Below are positions 30,667-41,666 of a stretch of DNA of 64,000 nt, one piece after another (within the stretch, counting starts at the first letter, position 1; each line of letters opens with the position of its first letter). The notes below the pieces were generated by a model. That model was not told where the DNA came from, did no database searches, and worked only from the letters and a program-made list of their open reading frames with translations. This DNA comes from Tritrichomonas musculus (Eukaryota; Parabasalia; Tritrichomonadida; Tritrichomonadidae). The position numbers were made by a program, and so were the translations under genes. Location: assembly GCA_039105265.1 (NCBI GenBank), contig JAPFFF010000009.1, positions 5,704,001-5,768,000 on the forward strand, read 5' to 3'.

Positions 30667-32057
30667 AATGAATAAATCTAAAAATAAAATATAACAAAAT
30701 TGAAATAATTATATTATGCTTTGAGTTAATAAAAATATAAAAAATAAAATATAAATTTTTAAAATACCAAAGAACGAAATTCCATTTTTTTATTGATTGA
30801 AACCAGGAAGAATTATAGTTTTGTTTACCAACGAGATATACATTCATGTATTTAGAGTAATTTTAATGAATATGAGTTATAGCATCAATTTTTATGTCAA
30901 AATAAAAATCAAACCTTAGTCATGCTGATGATAGTAATAATGTATTATTTTATGCTCACAAGAGTAAACTAGCATGCTAACATGAAGAAAAACATAAATA
31001 TCACCTTTGCAGTATAAATATAATTTTAATAATTAAAACAAATGCAAATATTAAAAGATAAAGAAATAATAAATAATATAACAAATTTAACATAATAATA
31101 TAAATATATAAAATATATCGAAAAAACAATATAATAAAAAGATATGAAAAAATAAAAATATTTTTATTAAATTGAATATTTATTGTAATTATTTTTCACA
31201 AAAAAAGTTTTTTGTTTACCGATGCATTTATCGATTAAAACCAGACAATATTATATTCAATATTTATTAATACCTTAATAACAATATATATTTAAAAAAT
31301 AAAGCAATTTTGTATTTTTGCCGTTACTATACACATTTAAATATTGAATAAAAAATTTTATTATTCAATTTAAATTTGGTCAACCAAAATTAAAAAAAAA
31401 AATACGTTAAAAGAACATAATAAGATATGAATCAAACGATTTCAATTCATTATACTAATAAAATCTGTAAGGTTTGAGATGAGTTTATGAATCTTAGATA
31501 TTATTAAATGTTTGTCTTGTGTTGATCATATTTATTTGATAAATTTTTCATAGAGACGGTCTTTGAAAAAGTTGGAAAAAATTTTTTTATTGAAATCTCT
31601 TTTTCAAACAAAAGTTAGTTTTAAAAAATTGGCCTTGTAAATTGACCATAAAAAGGCACCATTTTTTATTTTTTAGTTTTCTTATTGGCAGGAGTGATCT
31701 TGGAACAAATGTTGATTCAAAACAGCTCGCTGAAGATGATAATGGGTTACAAAAGATGAGTTATAAATGGTAATTGAAGATGGTGGCAACTGCAGACGAC
31801 GATTGAAAATGATAGTGAACTACAAATGACGACTTAAAGATGGCGACAAACTAACGTTCACTTATTAATCTGGAAGTTTGTTATTAATCTAGAAGCACGA
31901 TTATTTTTATCTCAATTATCATTTCACTAAAGTTATATCTTATTGAAAAAGTTGTTACTAACATTATAAATTTCAATGTTTTTTTTTTAAAAATTTTGGA
32001 TAAAATAATTTTGAATAATTTTTTGAGAGGTTTGTTCGAACATAGTTATTTTTTCAA
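30667..32057. other. AT-rich spacer, degenerate GATG-rich block
   Basis: Mostly A/T. 31680-31860 is less AT-rich and repeats GATG(A/G)TG and ACAAATGACGA-like words in a degenerate way. No open frame or RNA is recognised. It may be the damaged left end of the pogo-like transposon that follows. Confidence 0.4.
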
Positions 32058-33304
32058 TTGGAGTATCTTGCAACAGAAGACCTTTCTGAATATCAAATAT
32101 TCATTATTAAGAAAAGAATTAAATACAAAACATACGATCAGATTTGTCAACGTTTTCAGTCTAAGTTTGGAATAATTTTATATGAAAACAAGTTAACAAC
32201 CTCACTTAAAAGAGCTGCTATAGGTTTTGGGTGGACACCTGGTATGACAGGAGGTCATGATCCATATTTATGCACCCAAGATATGAAAGAACTCAGAGAA
32301 TCTGTACAAGATGCAATTATGCTAGGCAAACCAATGGAATGCAATGAAGTTTTGGATGAAGCATTCAAAATTAAAGTTAATAGAATTTATATGGCTATTC
32401 AATTTTTCACTGCTATTGAATGTTTCCGATTAATTAATTCCTTTGATGAAGAATGGATTCAGCCACCAACAAGATCTTGGATCAACTTGATCCTTGAAGA
32501 TATTGATGCTCATATAATCAATAGACGTTTAATTGATCCAAAACGATTAGATAGCTGCTCTTATGCGGTTGTTGAAAAGTATTTTAACGATTTTGGAGAA
32601 TTTATAAGATCATTCCATCCAGCCTTAATCTTCGGTGCCGACGAGACGATGATTGAACCACTGCCCAGGGAAAAAGTGGTGGTTCCAAATAATGTTCAAA
32701 CAGTTTTGCATGACGATTTTCCAGACATCTCACATATAACCAGTATGATGTGTCATACATTTAGCGGAGTTTCTTTACCACCATTAAAATTTTGAGTAAC
32801 TTACAAAATATTCCACCAGAATTAACTAACATTAGCAAAATAGGTCAATTTTATTTAGTTTCCTCAAAAAGTGGATACATGACAAGAGATTTGTTTGTTA
32901 TATGGACCATTCATTTTATCAATTTTGTTAAATTATATAGAGAAAGTTTATCAGAAGATATAAGATACTTGCCTATTTTACTAATAATGGATGGACATTT
33001 AAGTAGAGAGAACCTACTAGCTTTATATTTATTACAAAGAGAAAAAATTCCTGTATTAATATTACCATCTCACACGAGCCACATCTTGCAAATGTTCGAT
33101 GTGGCTCTAGCTTCACCTTTTAAAAAAAAGTACACAAAATATTTTGAAAGGTATTTTCAAGAAAGTTCAAAAGATTCTTCTATTAAAACAGATGTTGGGA
33201 AAATTCGAATAGCAGTAGTCAAAGCAATAATTTCTAGTTGGAAAGAAACATCTTCTTTTTCATATACAGAAACCGCCGCTAAAAAACTGGAACTTATCCT
33301 TTAA
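32058..33304 (+). pseudogene. Pogo/Tigger-like DDE transposase, one frameshift, no clear start
   Basis: Two overlapping frames form one protein. 32058-32794 gives a helix-turn-helix-like N-terminus (YKTYDQICQRFQSKFGI), then the first Asp in ALIFGADETMIEPLP. 32792-33304 continues with LLIMDGHLSREN (second Asp) and ILPSHTSHILQMFDVALASPFKKKY (third Asp), the DDE_1 superfamily signature. A one-base shift near 32790 joins them. No ATG exists at the start (the frame opens without one), and the protein stops soon after the third Asp. The catalytic triad is intact, but the gene as read is broken. No TIR pair could be matched. Confidence 0.8.
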
Positions 33305-33387
33305 ATATTGATGAAGTTAATAATTCTATTTTTGTTCATGAACTAAACGAAACAGAAAAAAAAAAGATATGAAGAAAGACAATTAAA

Positions 33388-33979
33388 AACTCGAAATTTA
33401 TCATTTTTTATATTCATATCACAAGTGATATGAATTATTTTAACCTAAAAGGCGAATTTCAAAATTTTGAAAATTATGAGTTTATGCAGGAAATTGTTTT
33501 CTGATTTTCTTCATATTGAAATTAAAAATTCTATTCCCAATTCGTTCAAATCACTTTTTCCGTTTTTATTGTTGATTATAAAGCATCATGGATAAGCAAA
33601 CCAAGCAAAGGTTATTCCTTTTTAATATTTTTTCCTAAAACTCAAGCAAATTCGCAAATTTACTAAATAAAAGCGATTTACAAAATAACTATTGTACAAA
33701 TTCCATCACATAGTTGGCAGATGAAAAAACTATTGATAATTCATCTGTTTATAAGAAAAATAAAACATACGGGAATTAATAAAAGAATTATTTTGTAAAT
33801 CGCTTTTATTTAGTGAGTTTTTTGAATTTGTTTGAGCTTTAGGAAAAGACATTCTAAAATAATTATCTTTACATGGTTTACTTTTCCACGTTGCGCTGGG
33901 ATATACCTAAGAATGGTTTTGTAAACTACTCTTATTTAGTTATTTTGTTGAGTTTATTTGTGTCTTTGGAAGAAATACA
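33388..33979. repeat. Dispersed composite repeat X, uninterrupted copy
   Basis: Nearly identical to 59771-61699 once the 1306-bp insertion at 59976-61281 is removed. It starts with a palindrome TTCATATCACAAGTGATATG and contains AACCTAAAAGGCGAAT. It also holds a large imperfect hairpin whose arms (about 33630-33690 and 33790-33850) include CTAAATAAAAGCGATTTAC. Uncoded as far as I can tell. Confidence 0.85.
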
Positions 33980-35035
33980 ATCACTCAATTTCTTAGAAAC
34001 CCAAAAAAATGTCAGATTTTTGTAGGTCGAAGAAATTAGGTAATCCCAAAAGAAACGAACCCCAAACAAACCAAGTCAAATCCAAATCTTTAAAAAATGA
34101 TTTTGAAAATAAATATATATTTTTTAGACTTAATATTTTATCTATTTGACCTCCGACTACCTGCATATATAGAATATTTATTTATTATTAATGGTATATT
34201 TAATTGATATAACGGTACGTTTTGAGATATTATCAAACATTTTTAAGCCCAAAATTAACCCAAAAACAAAAATTCAATGGTTTATAATAATTTAAATGAG
34301 AAAGTAATGAAAAAATTTTTCATCAAAAACAAAGGAAATTCGATAAATTATGCATGAAAATGCAAATTATTATCAAGTGGCGGTATTATTAAGGAAGCTC
34401 ACACTGCTAAGAATCGCCACAAATGAGTACAATCCCAGTTATTTCATAACTCTAAAAAGATTCAAAATTTGAAAAAGCAAGCAGCAATATGTTTCACTAA
34501 TTATGAAGATATTATAAATATTTATTTTAAATTTCTTATGTCAGGCAAATAAAATTACTTTTATAAATTCATAATTAATATCTAAGTATATTTATATCAT
34601 AAAATAAGTTTTTATTAATTCAATTTTCAAGTTATAAATAAGACCTATTTTTTCTTCTCAAATTGAGAATTTGAATATATCTACTTTTTAAATTGAAGAT
34701 ATTGAGTTAAAAATGATGATTTGAATGAAAACTAAAAACTGTATAGAAGTTTTCGTTTGATCAAGAGGAAAAGTTTTAATATGCATCATTTAAATCTTAT
34801 ATTATCATTTTCAAAAAAATTTATCGAGTAGAATTTTGGTTGACATGCCTCTTTTTTTGAAAAGTATTCTTTTATTATTTGAACATTTTCATTTGAAATT
34901 TGCGCCGGCAAAATACAAAAAAATGTTATGTGATAAAAAAAGTCGTTAGGGCACGAATTTTTCCCGAACGGTTTTTTTATATGCCCGGGCACAGAGACTG
35001 TTTATTTGCCCGATAACCACCCCTGGCTTGATAAA
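33980..35035. other. Spacer left of P-like transposon
   Basis: AT-rich DNA with a slightly richer patch at 34890-35035. No coding signal is recognised; the 34786-34992 minus frame has no family match and is not called. Confidence 0.4.
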
Positions 35036-35043
35036 GTTTTTGA
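35036..35043. repeat. Target site duplication GTTTTTGA (left)
   Basis: An identical octamer follows the right end of the P-like element at 39593-39600. Eight-base duplications are the rule for P and hAT superfamily insertions. Confidence 0.85.
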
Positions 35044-35915
35044 AGAGTAGATGACACTTGAAAATTTGCGGGGCCCTATTGAAAAAGTGGGATGTCAAAT
35101 GCAAATAAGTCGAAATAAAGAAGAATATTTTAAATGATGTTTATTTCAGAATAAAATTCATATTTTGCTCCTGTGCTTTTACTATTAAATAATTCATGAA
35201 TCCCCAAATTTTATCAAAAAATACGGTGCTATTTAAGCACACACCCTCATATTTTTTTTCATAATAATGTAATTTCTGTATTAATTTTATATCATATTCA
35301 TAATGTTAATTTATTCCGTTGACGCAATTTCCAAAATTCTGTTTATTCGTTTAAATATTACGTTTTTAATTAATACTTAAACGGGAAATGAAAAATTGTA
35401 AACGTAAATCATTAATATGAAAGAAAACTCGCCATTCATTGCACAAGATCACTTATATAATTCAAGTGAATCATCTCCATCACCATTTGCACAATCATTG
35501 ATATCAAGAAATTATCGCCAATCTCAAAGATATGTAGTGCATGAGTTAAATTCTTTAATAGATATTGAACCAAAAGGAAGGAGATACTCAGACCGTCTAA
35601 AGAAAATATTTATAACATTGTTTTTACTTTCCCCAGCTGCATATTTACTTTTGACCCACATATTACCAATTATGAGTTTAAGGCAAGTCCAAAGAACAAA
35701 ATCCAAGATGATAAATAACTTACAAAAAAAATTAATGTCATTAGAATATATTCCTGACATGGCTAGAGAATATACTACCAACTTGACAAATGAAATAGAA
35801 GTTATTCTGGCAATTGACGCGTGTTCAGTTACTCCAACATTATCTCTATTTTCAAACAGTACAATTGAAACATTCACATCAAAATATAATTTAACAAAAG
35901 AAACTTTTGATTTTA

Positions 35916-37168
35916 TAGGGTGTTACAAGTTATCGTGGATTTTTTTTGAATATAAAAAATAAAACAAATTAAATATAATCAAATTATTATTTATGATAAT
36001 ATTCTCCATTATTCTCTACGACCCAGTTGCAACGTTCAATCCAGTGCTCAAAAACGTTTTTTCTTTGTTGCTGTGAAATTGAGCCCAATATTTCATTGAG
36101 AGCTTCTTGAAGCTCATCTGCATCTCTGAATAGTTGTCCTTTTAATTTCTCTTCTAAATATCCGAAGAGATAAAAATCAGAAGGAGCCACATCTGGCGAA
36201 TAAGCAGGATGCGGCGGCCTTTTGAATCCAAAATGATCGTAATTTGACATAACTAATTTTGAGTTATGCACCATTGAATTATCAAGATGCAGCAAGATCT
36301 TTCTCTTGGTCGAATGTTTCCAAATATCGGTTCTTTTTGCCGATAGTGGAGTCAATATATTTTTTATAAAGGATTGCGAATTATATTTAATGCCACTCGG
36401 TAAAAAATCTACAAGGTAAAAACCGAAAACCCCCCAAATAATGGTGACCATAACTTTTTTAATGGATATCCGGTTAGCATTCATTTCAGGGGGAATTTGG
36501 TCAGAATCAACCCAAGCTCCGTCATTGCCATAGTATAACGTGAACCATTTCTGATCCCCAGTCACGATGCTGCGAAAAGATTCGTGCTTACATGCATACA
36601 AAATTTCTGAAAGCGCTGTTAATTTGTCCACCCTATTTTGTTTTTGTAATGAATTTAAAAAGTGCGGAACCCATCTAGAAGCTTTGAAAACTTTGTGAAG
36701 ATATATAGTCATATATCTATATACAATTACATTATTAACATTCAGCATGTCAGCAATACTTCTAGTTGAAGAAAAAGGTTCTTCATCAAGAACTTGTTCT
36801 ATTTGATAAAGAAGTTGCTCATCTGGCTTCGTTCCACGCTTCTCTCCATTGTCATCCAAGTCCACTCCTATCCTTGCTTGAGCAGACCACTTATACACTG
36901 TTGATCTGCAACAATAATTGTTGGATTTTGTTAGGTTTTTTCCCTTCTTTTGTTAGTTCAAATATATATTCTTTTTGCATTTTGAATTTTAACGTACAAA
37001 AATAACGTACAGTTCAATTTAAAAAGTTGTTTATCTCAATAAAAAAAGTGACAATTAATTTTTGTTTTAGCATTTTATAAATAGTCTTTGTCCTATTTTT
37101 ATAGTTACTAACAAATCACCAATAACATCGATATTCATTAAAAATCCACGATAACTTGTAACACCCTA
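35916..37168 (-). mobile_element. Mariner transposon inserted in P-like transposase
   Basis: 1253 bp. Terminal inverted repeats are identical for 29 bp, beginning TAGGGTGTTACAAGTTATCG; the right copy is at 37140-37168. Flanking TA duplications lie at 35914-35915 and 37169-37170. Choosing these outer TAs as the duplication rejoins the host transposase frame exactly, whereas the inner TA pair would leave a 4-base shift. Size and structure match mariners known from trichomonads (Tvmar-like). Confidence 0.92.
35987..36980 (-). pseudogene. Mariner transposase, D-D-D triad intact, one 5' frameshift
   Basis: The main frame (36898-35987, 303 codons) has the mariner core: IVTGDQKWFTLYYGND (first D), LLHLDNSMVHNS (second D) and AYSPDVAPSDFYLFGYLEEKL (third D, 34-residue spacing style). 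It contains a helix-turn-helix at RSIADMLNVNNVIVYRYM. This frame begins with a GTG at VYKWSAQARIG, which is internal to the usual N-terminus. The ATG at 36980 starts MQKEYIFELTKEGKKPNKIQ, the expected first helix, in another frame. One extra base near 36908-36914 (GCAACAA) separates them. So the copy is one indel from intact: either recently dead or a sequencing error. Confidence 0.85.
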
Positions 37169-38221
37169 TATTTCACCAAATATTAATTTATTTGAAAATT
37201 GGTTAAAGAATAATTCAAAATTAATGACAAAAGCATTTTTTGTATTTCAAGTCCAACCTGTTTCACCAAATTTACCATCTTTTGTTGTTCATGTTTATCC
37301 TTCAAATACTGGAAAAGCAGACAGTCATATTTTGAATTTGTTGCATCAAATAAGTTCTTTTTTATTAAAAGAGCATACAAAAACAATCGCATATGCTTCA
37401 GATGGAGACAATTTTATTAGTTCAACTCATGAATCTAATATTATTAATCATTATAAACAAGGATATTTTAATTCGATCAGTCTAGATAAACCACTTGTTA
37501 TCAGTGATCCATTACACATTCTCAAAAGATCTAGATACCATCTTGTTAAAAAAATGCATGAAACAGATTTACCTTATAAGTTGAATATACCATCAATGGT
37601 ATTTAGAGATGATTTACCTACAAAAATGCACGATCGTTTACCAATTTTGATGTTTCAATTAAGAGTTTTTGAAAAAATGAGCACAAACTATATAATTATT
37701 CAATGTATCGCTTACCTAGTATTTTATTCTTAACTTTTTTATCATATAACATTGATATTGAAGATAGAATTTTGTTTTTGTATATGACAAAATCATTAAT
37801 ATTTATCAATCACCAATAATAAATAATTCTTCAATGAAAAGTAATATTATAAGAGATTTACTATCAACAGTGTGCACTTTTATTGACATATTAACTTATT
37901 CGCAAAATGTACAACTTCATTTGAACAGGATTGGCACCAATCCGTTAGAACACACATTCGGAGTAGTAAGAATGAGGTCTAAAGACCATCATAATGCTCA
38001 ACGATTTCTAAGTGAAGTTAACAATTTAAATGCTCTAAGAAAAATACGTGAAGAAATGATATATGATGCTGTTAAACACCATGAACTTCAATTTGGTAAA
38101 ATCATTATAAATAAGCCTGTAAAATATGATAACTCTGATATAATTAAATATGTTGATTCTTTAGTTTATGAAGCAAAATATGATTACTGCAATACTGATT
38201 ATGAAAAAGTACACCAATACT

Positions 38222-38225
38222 TTAA
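38222..38225. repeat. TTAA target duplication of the MITE (left)
   Basis: Partner at 38573-38576; frame continuity of the host gene across the pair supports it. Confidence 0.7.
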
Positions 38226-38572
38226 GGTTCTCCTTCCCTAAAAAAATGTATATTATTCAATATTGAATTAACTCATAGAATATATAATTCAATAGAGCAT
38301 TTTTCGGAAAAAGTTTTGGTGAAAAATAAAAATATTTGGCCTCAACGATTAAATCTTATTTTATTCAAAATTTTATTGAATCTTTAATTCTATGATTTCT
38401 ATCTGTAAAAAAACAAAATCGGTAAGATTTCATAAATATATTTTTATTCAATCTTTTGAAATATATATCTATATAAATTTTATATTTTAATTCATTTTTA
38501 AAAACGATATTTATGTATATTTTATTTGTGAAATCTCATTGAATTTTATCTTATGAATTTGAAAGGAGAACC
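38226..38572. mobile_element. 347-bp TTAA MITE inserted in P-like transposase
   Basis: Ends GGTTCTCC and its complement, flanked by TTAA at 38222-38225 and 38573-38576. Deleting the MITE plus one TTAA joins QYF to NKLIKES in the same reading frame, which links the transposase to its Myb domain. Its interior (TTCAATATTGAATTAACTCATAG) matches the element at 62281-62636, so both are one family. Confidence 0.88.
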
Positions 38573-39727
38573 TTAATAAATTAATCAAAGAGAGCAACTC
38601 TACAAAAGATAAATGCTATTTATATAAATCGTCAGATGTTTTACTTTCACCAAGAAGCAATACAAATATACAGAAACGCCAATTTTCTGGATATAACACT
38701 GAGAGATGCAGGTGGGGAAATGAAGAAATACAATTATTAATTCAATTAAATCAAGATTTTAAAGGAAACATTTCAATGATTTCAAAATATTTCCCGCGGA
38801 GAACACCAAGATCAGTGGAAGAGAAATTAAATTAAATTAAAATAAATAAGAATAAAAAGCATTATTAATAAAATTTGGAAAATATCATTCTAATATCTGA
38901 ATAAACGAAATGATTAATTTGCATTGAATTTTTATCGTATATACTCTAAAAAAATGATAAATATAACCATTTTTGCGAACTTATATGATAAAATGATGAA
39001 AAATTAAAATGATTTTTTTGTATTGAATTTTTATTAATAAATTTTGAATAAAAAAACATTAATACTTAAAATGGTTACTAGTTAGTTGAGAAATATTACT
39101 GAGCATTTGATAATTATGAATATTTATTGAGAAATATTACAAGATATTTGAAAATCGGAAGGCTTGTAGAATTTTTAAAAAGATGAGTGCTAATCGACTA
39201 GCTTTTAATCATTTTAAAATTGCTGAAATCTAAAAAAAGAAGGAGATTTAGTTGTAAAATTTTGATTAATGATTTGTATGAGAATTATTCTTGTTTGCAT
39301 GCTGACTGCTTGTAAGATTTGAAAACTAGTTGGCAATTAGCTTGTGATTAACTGTCAATAATGGAAGATTGAACTTTAACATATATATAAATTCAGAATG
39401 TCGCATAATTAATACTAATTATTTCAAAATTAATATCGACGAGGAAAAAACTTTTGTTGATTGAGCTTGGTTTGCACTGTTTAGCTGTTAATGAGCTTTG
39501 AATTACTAAATAACAATTGATACTATTTTTACATTTTAACTTTTTGAGATGGGGCCCAAACGATCAATATTTGAGAGAGTGTCATCTACTCTGTTTTTGA
39601 TCATTTCATTCAAAAATTATTTTCATTCAATGAAATTCATTGGAAAAAAGATTCATATATAAGCAAAGTTTAATATATATATATATAAATATAAGTATTT
39701 TATAAAAAATAAAACAAAAAACGCTAT

Positions 39728-41065
39728 TTAGACACCGATTTTTGTGAAAATATAAGTTAAGAACCAGCTTAAACCAAATACCCAAATATATAGAATGGCC
39801 ACATGAACTAGGGGTCTCCAACTAGTGCCATGGATTAATTCACGTAAATTTGTTGTAATTCCAACGCAAAACATTGATGCGCTTAAGAAAATAATAATAA
39901 TTTCACTGAAAATATCATGGGCTTTCTCTGATATATTTGTGTAAGTATTAACTATTGTAAACAGGATGAACAAGAAAGCGAAATAAGGGATTGTAACCTT
40001 TCCCCAAAATTCAGTGCATTTTTCATAAGTTGATTTCTGTGCATCATGGCCGGCTTTTGTTGCATTAGTTTTCTTCTCTTGAGCTTTTCTATATATTGGT
40101 AAGGCAAATCCGAGAACGATAAGCATGAAAGGCATGCAGAATACTTTAAACATTTTTACAATCATTGCATATTTACTAACTCCTGCTGAGCATGAAAGGC
40201 CGACAGAAACGGTGTGAGCAATTTCTTTGATGGACGCTCCTGCAGTTATTCCAAAAGTTTTGTCATCGAATCCGAGTTTGTCGCGAATAGAGTAAAGTGA
40301 AGGATATATAGCAATATCAAGAAAACCACCAACGATAACAAAAACGCAAGCAAGAGAAACTTCAGCGCCTGACGATTCAAATAATTGGCATGTACTAAGG
40401 ATTGCAGCAATCCCACATATTGAAAATCCGCAGCTAACGATGCCTCCTTGAGTTAATGGTACTTTTAATAATGATCCAAGAAGACAGCCAACAAGAAAAG
40501 TAATTGCAACCATTAAAATGGAAGTGATTGCACCGCCCCAGCCAACTTCTGCTATATCACTTAATTTAACTCGGAATCCATACAATATAACAGCTAATTG
40601 CATAAATGTTCCTTTGGAAAAAGCAATTCCTGGATGGATTGTTTTTCGATGAATAAATTCTTGAACTTTTGGTATGGCTCCGAGTAGAACTCCTCCTATA
40701 ATAGCAAAAATAGACTGGCTAAGCATGCATTTCTCAAAATTAGGAATAAAGCCAAGACACCAAAAAGCAAAGCCTATAAGAAGGCAAACTGGCATAGATC
40801 TCCAAACATTTGGATCAATGTATTGTTTCCAATACGCAATACACTTATCCCAATAAGTTGGAATTTTCCCACTTCTAACTGAAACCTCTTCTTCGAGATC
40901 ATCAAAGGAGCTGTCTGTAATGGTATCTTCGAAAATATTGTTTGATATGTTTTCTCCTAATTTTTGATCACTGGGGACTTTTAGTTCTTTTCTTCTCTTT
41001 TCCATTTCTTTGGTAAATTCATCATCAAGATCATGATAAACTTCTTCACCCGATTCGGATGTCAT
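39728..41065 (-). CDS. YeiH/UPF0324-type membrane protein, bacterial family
   Basis: 445 aa. A hydrophilic acidic N-terminus (1-90) is followed by about 10-11 membrane segments. The signature YGFRVKLSDIAEVGWGG and GFSICGIAAILST match the UPF0324 (Cons_hypoth698) family: RxSxxDIxxVG and SSICGxAAxxA in YeiH. FVIVGGFLDIAIYPSLYSI and TAGASIKEIAHTVSVG (family: GASIHExAQVxAAG) confirm it. The family is mainly prokaryotic and sometimes annotated as a sulfate exporter; transport is not proven here. A cytosolic Lys-rich loop (YRKAQEKKTNATKAG) lies between later segments. A CCTTTT box lies just before the ATG. Bacterial origin by lateral transfer is an inference. Confidence 0.88.
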   Translation of the reverse strand: MTSESGEEVYHDLDDEFTKEMEKRRKELKVPSDQKLGENISNNIFEDTITDSSFDDLEEEVSVRSGKIPTYWDKCIAYWKQYIDPNVWRSMPVCLLIGFAFWCLGFIPNFEKCMLSQSIFAIIGGVLLGAIPKVQEFIHRKTIHPGIAFSKGTFMQLAVILYGFRVKLSDIAEVGWGGAITSILMVAITFLVGCLLGSLLKVPLTQGGIVSCGFSICGIAAILSTCQLFESSGAEVSLACVFVIVGGFLDIAIYPSLYSIRDKLGFDDKTFGITAGASIKEIAHTVSVGLSCSAGVSKYAMIVKMFKVFCMPFMLIVLGFALPIYRKAQEKKTNATKAGHDAQKSTYEKCTEFWGKVTIPYFAFLFILFTIVNTYTNISEKAHDIFSEIIIIFLSASMFCVGITTNLRELIHGTSWRPLVHVAILYIWVFGLSWFLTYIFTKIGV

Positions 41066-41664
41066 TTAAAAGGTCAGGATATTAAAAAAAATAAACAATA
41101 AAATAAATAATTATTTAATAAAAAAATTGATAGCTTTTATCACATCACCCAAAACTTTTTGTTAAAAAATCGATAGACCAACGCTAATCTTTACAATATA
41201 TTGATTTATAAAAATAAGTTTATTTCGAAATAAGATCAATTATTTTTTGTTTTTCTTATTGCTTTTATTTTATAAATTATATATATATATATATATTAAT
41301 ACACTTTATCTTAAATATTGACAGCAACATTCTTTGTTGTTAAAATTCTGGTAAATCTAAAATGAATAATGAATAATTAATATCAAAAAGTTTTTCACTG
41401 AAAAATAAAAACCAAGATAACTTAAAAGATAAATAATACAATTTATTTATTTTCATATTTTTAGTTCTAAAATAATTATTTTATATAATAATGATATTGT
41501 ATAAAATTAAAATTTAATATTTTATGAGATTTCTCTTTTTTTATATATAAATGTTTTATTTTATTTTTTAATAATTCAATTATCAATTTTAGTTTAATTT
41601 TATGAAAAAGTTTCCATGTAAAAAAATAATTAATTTTTTTTTCAAATTATTTTTATTATATAAC
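41066..41664. other. AT-rich spacer
   Basis: Includes a CCTTTT word immediately upstream of the YeiH-like gene and a short (TA)n run at 41280-41298. Nothing else. Confidence 0.5.
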
Positions 41665-41666
41665 TA

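Larger units (their letters stand above)
35417..38835 (+). pseudogene. P-like transposase with C-terminal Myb domain, interrupted
   Basis: Starts at the ATG at 35417. Segment 1 (35417-35915) has LLSPAAYLLLTHILP, typical of the P/THAP9 transposase region preceding catalysis, and a first acidic site LAIDACSVTPT. The mariner follows. Segment 2 (37171-37735) resumes in the same frame as ISPNINLFENW..., with a second acidic site YASDGDNFISS and PLHILKRSRYHLV. Frameshifts occur near 37705 and 37810. Segment 3 (37834-38221) has GTNPLEHTFGVVRMRS with the probable catalytic Glu. The TTAA MITE follows. Segment 4 (38577-38835) resumes in frame and ends with a Myb/SANT helix set: RCRWGNEEIQLLIQLNQDF, then MISKYFPRRTPRSVEEKLN. 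No THAP zinc finger is seen at the N-terminus. Catalytic assignments are by pattern only. Confidence 0.75.
35044..39592 (+). mobile_element. P-superfamily-like DNA transposon, split by two later insertions
   Basis: TIRs begin AGAGTAGATGACACT at 35044 and end with the exact complement at 39592. Weaker inverted similarity (GGGCCC, AAAAAGTT) extends about 50 bp inward. A perfect 8-bp duplication GTTTTTGA flanks it. Total length is 4549 bp; without the mariner (1.25 kb) and TTAA MITE (0.35 kb) it would be about 2.95 kb, a normal autonomous P size. It encodes one decayed transposase. The superfamily call rests on the SPAAYLLL motif, the TNPLEHTFGVVR motif and the 8-bp duplication. It landed 135 bp downstream of the stop of the YeiH-like gene. 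Confidence 0.85.
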
